Below, piece after piece: positions 1-4,932 of a stretch of DNA of 8,894 nt. Within the stretch, counting starts at the first letter, position 1. Each line of letters opens with the position of its first letter. The notes beneath the pieces were generated by a model. The model was not told where the DNA came from and searched no databases. It saw nothing but the letters and a program-made list of their open reading frames with translations. This stretch comes from RGIG6353 sp045531285 (GTDB taxonomy: Bacteria > Bacillota > Clostridia > Oscillospirales > SIG627): NCBI GenBank assembly GCA_045531285.1, contig JAZSDT010000114.1:1-8894 (forward strand). Reading direction: 5' to 3'. The position numbers and the translations under genes are program-made.

Positions 1-2
1 AA

Positions 3-137
3 GGAAGAAAACCGAAGGTTTTCAACAATAAAAAAGCGGTCAGCGACCGCTGGCAATGCTCGCCTATCGTAACCTTTGAATATAACCCTGCAATGAAAAA
101 CGGCGAGGTTGATTTAATGCAATTTCCTGGTATATAA
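3..137 (+). other. Possible 3' end of an upstream gene (partial, unrecognised)
   Basis: One + strand frame is open from the window edge to a TAA at 135-137. Its last residues read NPAMKNGEVDLMQFPGI, which looks more protein-like than random intergenic translation. I do not recognise a family. The first third of this frame runs through the 29-bp repeat block at 6-34, and the rest lies in sequence absent from the other repeat copy. It could be the true C-terminus of a gene starting outside the window, with repeat sequence making up part of its coding end, or a gene remnant carried in the insert. The frame is only 45 codons, so it may also be open by chance. Confidence 0.3.
6..34 (+). repeat. 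Intergenic repeat, left copy, terminal block with hairpin
   Basis: This 29-bp block matches the reverse complement of 4561-4589 with a single mismatch. It contains a perfect 7-bp hairpin, GAAAACC/GGTTTTC (7-13 with 17-23), with a 3-base loop. The right copy has the same stem, and the one mismatch falls in the loop. In the right copy this block directly adjoins the rest of the repeat; here about 108 bp intervene. Confidence 0.8.
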
Positions 138-142
138 AAAAG
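35..142. other. Insert splitting the left repeat copy
   Basis: This stretch of about 108 bp is absent from the right copy of the repeat, where the flanking blocks are separated by a single base. It begins with a 7-bp perfect hairpin, AGCGGTC/GACCGCT (35-41 with 45-51, loop AGC). It carries most of the open frame that ends at 137. Either it was inserted into the left copy or it was lost from the right one; the window alone does not say which. No transposase or clear target duplication is visible. Confidence 0.55.
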
Positions 143-237
143 GATATAACACCGAAGAGATGTGTTTGCACGACATAAGACTCGTGAGATACGGTAATAA
201 ATTATATTAACCTTTCATTTTCGGTTTACACCCAAAA
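143..237 (+). repeat. Intergenic repeat, left copy, main block
   Basis: These 95 bp align with the reverse complement of 4466-4559 with 4 substitutions and one single-base gap by hand count. Internal 5-bp stems are conserved: AACAC/GTGTT around 149-166 and CACGA/TCGTG around 169-186, plus an AT-rich palindromic stretch near 203-209. The end nearest rdgB (219-237) is also found at 4724-4742. Copies lie in noncoding DNA in both orientations, so this is a dispersed intergenic repeat rather than a gene. Confidence 0.85.
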
Positions 238-252
238 GAACCACCGTAAGAT
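225..252 (+). promoter_or_regulatory. Candidate promoter for the rdgB operon, inside the repeat
   Basis: TTTACA (225-230) is one mismatch from the sigma-A -35 consensus. It is followed after 16 bp by TAAGAT (247-252), which matches 4 of 6 positions of TATAAT. A start near 258-260 would give a very short leader ahead of the ribosome-binding site. It is the best-placed promoter candidate before rdgB, and it would mean the repeat supplies the promoter. The -10 match is modest, so this is tentative. Confidence 0.35.
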
Positions 253-267
253 AACATAACTAAAGGA
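233..267 (+). repeat. 35-bp leader repeat ending in the rdgB Shine-Dalgarno
   Basis: This stretch is identical base for base to 4890-4924 ahead of leuS. It ends with AAAGGA, the ribosome-binding site of rdgB, placed 7 bases before the ATG at 275. Sequence on either side differs between the two genes, so the shared block is not a larger duplication of the coding start. Confidence 0.9.
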
Positions 268-274
268 AACTATA

Positions 275-883
275 ATGATAGAATTTGTATTTTCATCCCG
301 AAACGCCCACAAAGCAAAAGAAATAGCCGACATACTTTCAAGACACCTGAAATTTGACTTTAAGGTACTCACTCTTGACGATATCGGCTTTGAAGGCGAT
401 ATAATTGAGGACGGAGCTACCTTTGAGGAAAACGCGCTTATTAAGGCGAAAGCGGCATTTGAAAAGAGCGGACTCCCATCATTTGCAGACGATTCGGGAC
501 TTGAAGTAGATGCGCTTGGCGGTGCACCGGGTATCTATTCGGCGCGCTATGCCTCCGTTGACGGCAAGGATGCCGATGACGAGGAAAACAACAAGCTTCT
601 TCTCAAGAATCTTGAAGGAGTGACCGACCGCACCGCACGATTTGTTGCGGCTGTCGGCTTCATAAACAGCGACACCTCATTCACCCTGAGAGGCGAGGTT
701 GAGGGCGACATTCTCCACGAGAAGCAGGGCGACGGCGGTTTTGGATACGACCCCCTTTTCTTCTGCCGTGAGGCAAACTGCTGTTTCGGAATCCTTCCCG
801 CTTCGGAAAAAAACAAAATAAGTCACAGAGCAAGAGCGTTTGAAGCTCTGGCTGAAATTTTAAATAAAAGGTATTCAAAATGA
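275..883 (+). CDS. rdgB: XTP/dITP diphosphatase (RdgB/HAM1 family)
   Basis: This is a 202-residue cytoplasmic enzyme of the HAM1/RdgB family. The family hydrolyses the non-canonical purine nucleotides XTP, dITP and ITP to monophosphate and pyrophosphate, keeping deaminated bases out of DNA and RNA. Visible family signatures are the N-terminal nucleotide-binding strand with SRNAHKAKE (residues 8-16), EDGATFEENA (45-54), the hallmark ADDSGLEVDALGGAPGIYSA (71-90) with the metal/catalytic aspartates, GDGGFGYDPLF (152-162) and SHRARAF (183-189). Length is normal for the family. The ATG at 275 is preceded by AAAGGA at a 7-base gap. The N-terminal motif reads SSRN where TGN or SGN is commoner. It is the first gene of the operon, and its TGA overlaps the yhbY ATG by 4 bases, suggesting translational coupling. 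Confidence 0.95.
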   Translation: MIEFVFSSRNAHKAKEIADILSRHLKFDFKVLTLDDIGFEGDIIEDGATFEENALIKAKAAFEKSGLPSFADDSGLEVDALGGAPGIYSARYASVDGKDADDEENNKLLLKNLEGVTDRTARFVAAVGFINSDTSFTLRGEVEGDILHEKQGDGGFGYDPLFFCREANCCFGILPASEKNKISHRARAFEALAEILNKRYSK

Positions 884-1170
884 CAAGTAAACAGAGAGCG
901 TATTTAAAATCACTTGCATCAAACATAGACGCCATATTCCAGGTAGGAAAGAGCGGCATTGAAGAAAATTTCGTAAAGCAGATAGACACAGCCCTTGAAG
1001 CAAGAGAGCTTATAAAAATAAAGGCGCTTGACTCCTACTTTGACGGTCCTGCGGTTGCGGCAGCTCAGCTTGCCGAGGAAACAGGTGCTCAGGTAGTTCA
1101 GGTCATCGGCACAAAGTTTGTTCTCTACCGCGAGAGCAAAAAGAACAAAAAAATAGTTCTCCCGAAATGA
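880..1170 (+). CDS. yhbY: YhbY/YqeI-family CRM-domain RNA-binding protein
   Basis: A 96-residue basic protein consisting of a single CRM domain. Family members associate with the large (50S) ribosomal subunit or its precursors and are thought to help ribosome assembly; the exact role in Firmicutes is less certain. The domain is recognised by an early VGKSGI loop (residues 22-27, the GxxG-type RNA-contact loop), the helix containing LEARELIKIK, and the closing strand IGTKFVLYR. The start is fixed by the ATGA overlap with rdgB, and its own stop overlaps the nadD start in the same way. In Bacillus subtilis the orthologue yqeI also sits just before nadD and yqeK, which supports the call. Confidence 0.93.
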   Translation: MTSKQRAYLKSLASNIDAIFQVGKSGIEENFVKQIDTALEARELIKIKALDSYFDGPAVAAAQLAEETGAQVVQVIGTKFVLYRESKKNKKIVLPK

Positions 1171-2378
1171 AAATAGGAATTTTCGGGGGCAGCTTCAACC
1201 CCATTCACAAAGGTCACGAAATAGCCCTTGAAGCATTCATACGCACAGTCAAGCCCGACCGAGTGTACGTCATTCCCACTTTTTTGCCGCCACATAAGAC
1301 CATTCCGGGTGCGTGGGCAAGCTTCGAGGACAGAATTAATATGCTCCGACTTGCCGTAGGCGACAGAAAGGAAGTCGTTATTTCGGATATTGAAAAAAGA
1401 CTTTTTGAAGAAAACGGAGAAAAAAGTTACACAAAAATTACACTTGAGCACTTGAAAAATCAATGTGATGGGGAATATTATCTGTACGTAGGTACGGATA
1501 TGTTCACAACTCTCCATCAATGGAGAGACCCGCAATACCTCTTTGACAACGCAAATATTGCAGTAATGAGCAGAGACGGCAAGGAAGAGGATATTGTCAA
1601 GAGCAAAAAAGAATTGGAAAAGAGCTTCGGTGCACGCGTAACGGTCATTGACGACTGTCACATAGAGGTTTCCTCTACCCAAATAAGAGATGCATTGAAG
1701 AACCGCAGACACACAGACCTGATTTCCCAAAAGGTTTTCGACTACGTTGAAAAGAACAGCCTTTACACTCCCAGGATGACCTTGGCGGAGCTTCGGGAGT
1801 ACGTTAAAAAAACGCTTCCCGAAAAAAGATACCTTCACACTCTGGCAGTGGAAAGGGAGACTGTATACCTTTCATCCCTTATCTGTCCCGAATTTGAAGA
1901 GGAGCTGTCACGGTGTGCGCTTTTGCACGACCTGACAAAGTATTTGACCCTTGAAGAGCATATGGCACTGTCCGACTCGTTTGACGAAAACGACCTGAAA
2001 AGTCCCGAAACTCTTCACGCCGTAACAGGTGCCCAAAAGGCGCGCAGTATGGGCGAGAGTATGTGGTGCACCATTGAAAGTCACACCACGGGCAAGGCGG
2101 ATATGTCGGTTTTTGAAATGATAATTTTTATTGCCGACTATATTGAAGAAACACGCACACACCCCTCTTGCATTGCACAAAGAGAGCTGTTGCACAAGGC
2201 ACTTGAAGGAACGGAAAACAAGCGTGAAAGAATCGCACAGCTCAGGCTGTCCACACTTCGCATTCTTGACAGCACCGTTTCTTATCTGAAACAAAAGGAC
2301 GTATTTATTCACCCGAGAACATTGGACGCCCTGGAATACTACAGGACGTTAGCCGAGGAGAAAAATGAAAAAAGATAA
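1167..2378 (+). CDS. nadD: Fused nicotinate-nucleotide adenylyltransferase (NadD) and YqeK HD hydrolase
   Basis: One 403-residue frame covers two proteins that are separate neighbouring genes in many Firmicutes. Residues 1 to about 200 are NadD, which makes deamido-NAD from nicotinate mononucleotide and ATP. It shows the nucleotidyltransferase motif GGSFNPIHKGH (7-17), GTDMF (109-113) and SSTQIRDAL (169-177). Residues from about 204 are a YqeK-type HD-domain phosphohydrolase with His224, the HD pair in LLHDLTKYL (His254, Asp255), His284 in HAVTGAQKAR, His306 and Asp324 in IADYIEETR. YqeK proteins are reported to cleave Ap4A symmetrically. Met204 marks where a separate yqeK might begin, but there is no well-spaced ribosome-binding site before it and no stop between the halves. 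The start overlaps yhbY by 4 bases; the end overlaps the LCP gene by 14. The symbol covers the N-terminal half only. Confidence 0.93.
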   Translation: MKIGIFGGSFNPIHKGHEIALEAFIRTVKPDRVYVIPTFLPPHKTIPGAWASFEDRINMLRLAVGDRKEVVISDIEKRLFEENGEKSYTKITLEHLKNQCDGEYYLYVGTDMFTTLHQWRDPQYLFDNANIAVMSRDGKEEDIVKSKKELEKSFGARVTVIDDCHIEVSSTQIRDALKNRRHTDLISQKVFDYVEKNSLYTPRMTLAELREYVKKTLPEKRYLHTLAVERETVYLSSLICPEFEEELSRCALLHDLTKYLTLEEHMALSDSFDENDLKSPETLHAVTGAQKARSMGESMWCTIESHTTGKADMSVFEMIIFIADYIEETRTHPSCIAQRELLHKALEGTENKRERIAQLRLSTLRILDSTVSYLKQKDVFIHPRTLDALEYYRTLAEEKNEKR

Positions 2379-4065
2379 TACCGCGCCCAGAAAGCTAAAG
2401 GCGCTTAGAGATATCCCCCACGAAAAACCAAAGCCGAAAATGACCAAGAAGAAGATCGTTCTTATTTCGGCACTTTCACTGCTGGCGGTTCTGATACTGA
2501 CCTTTGGAATTTGGTTTCTCGTGTCATCCCCCACTATCGACACCACTCAAAATCCATTTAACGCGAGCTTTATGGAGATGTTTGGAAAGAGTGATGCCTA
2601 CAGCTTTGTAAACAGCTACCGAGCACAGCGTGCACACGGTATGGGCACAATTTATACCCTTGAGGACTTTTTCGGAAACGGATTGCTGGTGGGCGAAGGA
2701 AAGCCCAATGAAACCGTGAGAAATAAAAACTCGTATAACGTTCTGGTAGTGGGCAAGGACAGAGTAGGCTCCAACACCGACGTGATAATGGTAGTCAACT
2801 TTAATGCATCTACCCAGAAAATACACGTTTTGCAGATTCCCCGTGATACCTACGTGGATGACCCCATAAACCGATATTCCAGCAAAAGAATTAATGCAAT
2901 ATATGCCTTTGCGCTGAACAAAAACGTAAGCAAGTATTCCACGAGAGACGAAGCATCCCACGCATCGCTCAAATACCTTGAATCCACAGTGGAATCCACC
3001 TTTGGAATAACCATTGACAACTATTTTATGATAGACCTTAACGGATTCGTTAAGATAATCGATTCTATCGGCGGTGTCGAGGTTGACGTGCCCTTCAATA
3101 TGTACTACAATGATGACGAGCAAAACCTCCACATCAATCTCAAAAAGGGCACACAGACCCTTAACGGTAATCAGTCGGAGCAGTTTGTAAGATTCCGTAA
3201 CACCTACGTACTGGGCGACTTGGGACGTGTGTCGGCGCAGAAAATATTCCTTGCCGCATTGGTTGACAAGCTTCTTTCTCCCGAATGGTTCTCACTGGAC
3301 AGCCTTACGGGAGTAGCTTCAAACCTTATGAAGTATACCACCTCCGGCATGACACTCACAGACCTTATGGGCTACGTGAAGAAAATAGATTTCGGCAAGC
3401 TTTCCTCGGACAGTATAACCTTCTATACCGCACAGGGTGAGGGCTACTTTACGTCGGCGGGCGCTTCACTGTATTCCCTTTATCTCGAAGAAAATCTGGA
3501 GATAATCAACAAAGCATTCAATCTTTACAACAAGGACGTTACACCAGATAATGTGACTCTTTCCGAGCAGTACCGTTCGGGATATACTCCTACGGATACC
3601 AATGGCTCTACCGTAAGTGAAATTGAGGAAGAACCTCCCAAGATAATAGTGGCAGGAGGCGGAGGCTCATCAAGACCTAAGCCTTCAACTCCCGTGGAGC
3701 CATCAGAACCTGTCGAGAGCGATGAGCCTGTTGAAGGCGACGTGCCTGTTGAGGGCGACGTGCCTGTTGAGGGTGACGTGCCTGTTGAGGGTGACGTGCC
3801 TGTTGAGGGCGACGAGCCTGTTGAGGGTGACGAGCCTGTTGAGGGTGACGTGCCTGTTGAAGGTGACGAGCCTGTTGAGGGCGACGTGCCTGTTGAGGGC
3901 GACGTGCCTGTTGAGGGCGACGTGCCTGTTGAGGGCGACGAGCCTGTTGAGAGCGACGTGCCTGTTGAGGGCGACGTACCTGTTGAGGGTGACGTGCCTG
4001 TTACAGAGCCTGAGAAACCTAAGGAAGAGTACATACCTGTAGCATCCCCAAATGAGCTATATTAA
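2365..4065 (+). CDS. LytR-CpsA-Psr (LCP) family wall-polymer ligase with acidic repeat tail
   Basis: A 566-residue membrane-anchored, outward-facing enzyme. LCP proteins transfer lipid-linked teichoic acid or polysaccharide chains onto peptidoglycan. A basic cytoplasmic N-terminus (1-30) precedes one transmembrane helix (about 31-53). The LCP catalytic domain spans roughly 124-305: YNVLVVG, Asp139 in NTDVIMV, the IPRDTYVD core (158-165, Arg160 for pyrophosphate contact), FMIDLNGFVKIIDSIGGVEV, and RFRN...GDLGR (276-288). After about 390 comes a low-complexity tail: a glycine/serine linker (430-436), 16 PVE[GS]D[VE] hexapeptides (449-544) and the end EEYIPVASPNELY. No LPXTG sorting motif is seen. 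The strongly acidic tail may span the wall or bind cations or a partner; that is inference. GAGGAG lies just before the ATG, inside the end of nadD-yqeK. Confidence 0.92.
   Translation: MKKDNTAPRKLKALRDIPHEKPKPKMTKKKIVLISALSLLAVLILTFGIWFLVSSPTIDTTQNPFNASFMEMFGKSDAYSFVNSYRAQRAHGMGTIYTLEDFFGNGLLVGEGKPNETVRNKNSYNVLVVGKDRVGSNTDVIMVVNFNASTQKIHVLQIPRDTYVDDPINRYSSKRINAIYAFALNKNVSKYSTRDEASHASLKYLESTVESTFGITIDNYFMIDLNGFVKIIDSIGGVEVDVPFNMYYNDDEQNLHINLKKGTQTLNGNQSEQFVRFRNTYVLGDLGRVSAQKIFLAALVDKLLSPEWFSLDSLTGVASNLMKYTTSGMTLTDLMGYVKKIDFGKLSSDSITFYTAQGEGYFTSAGASLYSLYLEENLEIINKAFNLYNKDVTPDNVTLSEQYRSGYTPTDTNGSTVSEIEEEPPKIIVAGGGGSSRPKPSTPVEPSEPVESDEPVEGDVPVEGDVPVEGDVPVEGDVPVEGDEPVEGDEPVEGDVPVEGDEPVEGDVPVEGDVPVEGDVPVEGDEPVESDVPVEGDVPVEGDVPVTEPEKPKEEYIPVASPNELY
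3709..3996 (+). repeat. 18-bp minisatellite, 16 units, coding PVE[GS]D[VE]
   Basis: Sixteen in-frame 18-bp units (consensus CCTGTTGAGGGCGACGTG) encode residues 449-544 of the LCP protein. A degenerate unit precedes them (PVEPSE) and another follows (PVTEPE). Units differ by synonymous changes (GGC/GGT, GAG/GAA, GTG/GTA) and by Val/Glu alternation at the sixth position, a single-base GTG/GAG swap. Because 18 is divisible by 3, gain or loss of units keeps the frame. The repeat leaves other frames open too, producing spurious long frames on both strands. Confidence 0.97.
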
Positions 4066-4089
4066 TTTACATTGAAAAGGAACAGATAA

Positions 4090-4452
4090 ATGGATAAAAT
4101 CACAGCAAAAGAAATTGCAGACAAGGTAGTAAAAACCCTTGACGATAAGAAGGCGTTCAACATCAAGATGCTGGACGTAGGAAATCAAACGGTTATTGCA
4201 GACTATTTTGTAATAGCCTGCGGAAGCAATCACACACAGGTAAACGCACTTGCCGACGAGGTTGAGTTCAAGCTCGGTGAGGCAGGATATCCCTCTACAA
4301 GACGTGAGGGCAGAGGCGGTGCGGATTGGATAGTTATTGACTATGACAGCGTTATTGTCCACATATTCAGCAGAGATGCCAGAACTACTTATAACCTTGA
4401 GAAGCTTTGGGCAGACGCAGACGATATAGATATCAGTATGTTGTTATCTTAA
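4090..4452 (+). CDS. rsfS: Ribosomal silencing factor RsfS (RsfA/YqeL/Iojap family)
   Basis: A 120-residue protein of the Iojap/DUF143 family. RsfS binds ribosomal protein uL14 on the 50S subunit and blocks joining with 30S, lowering translation in starvation or stationary phase. Family hallmarks are clear: ADYFVIACGSNHTQVNALAD (residues 37-56), the REGRGGADWIVIDYDSVIVH stretch (72-91) followed by IF, and the C-terminal YNLEKLWADAD. Length is typical. AAAAGGAA at 4075-4082 lies 7 bases before the ATG. It follows the LCP gene by 24 bases with no terminator, so it is the last gene of the operon. Its position downstream of the yqeK domain matches the yqeI-nadD-yqeK-yqeL order of Bacillus, here with an LCP gene in between. 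Confidence 0.95.
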   Translation: MDKITAKEIADKVVKTLDDKKAFNIKMLDVGNQTVIADYFVIACGSNHTQVNALADEVEFKLGEAGYPSTRREGRGGADWIVIDYDSVIVHIFSRDARTTYNLEKLWADADDIDISMLLS

Positions 4453-4465
4453 CGTCCGGTGTGGT

Positions 4466-4589
4466 TTTTGGGTGTAAACCGAAAATGAAAAGTTAATATA
4501 ATTATCACTGTATCTCACGAGTCTTATGTCGTGCGAACACATCTCTTCGGTGTTATATCATTTTTATTGTTGAAAACCTTTGGTTTTCT
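4466..4589 (-). repeat. Intergenic repeat, right (inverted) copy
   Basis: This 124-bp copy is inverted relative to 6-34 plus 143-237 and begins 13 bases after the rsfS stop. Its main block differs from the left copy by 4 substitutions and one gap, and its terminal block by one base. The two copies face each other across the whole rdgB-rsfS operon. Conserved short stems are CACGA/TCGTG, AACAC/GTGTT and GAAAACC/GGTTTTC. Here the two blocks are continuous, so this copy probably shows the intact form. Confidence 0.88.
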
Positions 4590-4598
4590 CACTCTTTT
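4572..4598 (+). terminator. Possible weak terminator for the rdgB-rsfS operon
   Basis: The terminal hairpin of the repeat (GAAAACC/GGTTTTC, 4572-4578 with 4582-4588, loop TTT) is followed by TCACTCTTTT. The stem is A/T-heavy and the T-tract is interrupted. It could end transcription from rsfS, but the evidence is thin. No better hairpin with a T-run follows rsfS. Confidence 0.3.
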
Positions 4599-4721
4599 GA
4601 AAATTTCATTTTCAGGCATATTTTCACCCATTATTACACCGCCAAAACATCACTACCTAAAACTATCTTAGTCTATCATCAATTGCCTAGGTGGGTATAC
4701 ATCACTAAACAACCCCCTTGC
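4590..4721. other. AT-rich noncoding stretch, no gene seen
   Basis: I find no credible coding frame or complete promoter here. There is one 7-bp A/T hairpin, TGAAAAT/ATTTTCA (4598-4604 with 4608-4614). The stretch at 4605-4629 loosely resembles the end of the repeat (TTTCATTTTC, then TTT and CACCC) and might be a decayed remnant. AGGTGGGTATAC near 4690-4700 faintly recalls a T-box but lacks its other parts. Confidence 0.5.
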
Positions 4722-4767
4722 CTTTTCGGTTTACACCCAAAAGAACCACAGTAAACCTGTAACTAAA
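4722..4767 (+). repeat. Intergenic repeat, third partial copy before leuS
   Basis: Bases 4724-4748 match the repeat end seen at 219-243, including the TTTACA motif and the AAAAGAACCAC run; the match then degrades, with CACAGTAAAC where the left copy has CACCGTAAGA, and resumes as TAACTAAA. Orientation is the same as the left copy. Its candidate -10 (TAAACC at 4752) is poorer than that before rdgB, so promoter function here is doubtful. Confidence 0.75.
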
Positions 4768-4894
4768 TTTTGAAGGATTTTTTCGCAAGACGACGCACGA
4801 GTGAGCGAACCGAGGACGCTTTACTTTCCGTAAAGCGACGAGAGTGAGTCGAAAGAGTGCTAAGTATTGCGGAAAAATACAAAAAAATTCAAAA
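4768..4894. repeat. Small hairpin element with imperfect inverted ends (MITE-like candidate)
   Basis: About 127 bp lie between two copies of the AAAAGAACCAC...TAACTAAA tail. The outer ends are imperfect inverted repeats: TTTTGAA...TTTTTTCGCAA at 4768-4788 against the reverse complement of 4867-4894 (TTGCGGAAAAA...TTCAAAA). Inside is a perfect 8-bp hairpin, CGCTTTAC/GTAAAGCG (4817-4824 with 4830-4837). It is flanked by two near-direct repeats, ACGAGTGAGCGAA (4797-4809) and ACGAGAGTGAGTCGAA (4838-4853). The core looks richer in G+C than its surroundings. No coding capacity is apparent. It could be a non-autonomous mobile element or a protein-binding or RNA structure. Confidence 0.5.
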
Positions 4895-4924
4895 GAACCA
4901 CCGTAAGATAACATAACTAAAGGA
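4890..4924 (+). repeat. 35-bp leader repeat ending in the leuS Shine-Dalgarno
   Basis: Identical to 233-267 before rdgB. Here it ends in AAAGGA, which the next bases extend to AAAGGAGA, 7 bases before the leuS ATG at 4933. Upstream of this block the sequence is A-rich instead of carrying TTTACA, so the -35-like motif of the rdgB copy is missing at this location. Confidence 0.9.
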
Positions 4925-4932
4925 GATATACA

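Noticed and set aside
3709..3996. Tandem 18-bp repeats as a CRISPR-like array
   Set aside because: There are no unique spacers; the units are contiguous, in frame and clearly coding.
3525..4034. Long open frame on the minus strand reading as STGTSP repeats, and a + strand frame of LLRVTC repeats (3722-4042)
   Set aside because: Both arise because an 18-bp repeat without stops is open in several frames. Neither has a start-site context, and the LCP frame explains the DNA.
6..4589. The inverted repeats as ends of a composite transposon carrying the operon
   Set aside because: The enclosed genes are core housekeeping genes in a normal Firmicutes order, and there is no transposase or target duplication. 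A dispersed repeat is the simpler reading.
4690..4701. AGGTGGGTATAC as a T-box motif upstream of leuS
   Set aside because: It departs from the AGGGTGGNACC core, and no antiterminator/terminator pair or specifier stem is visible around it.
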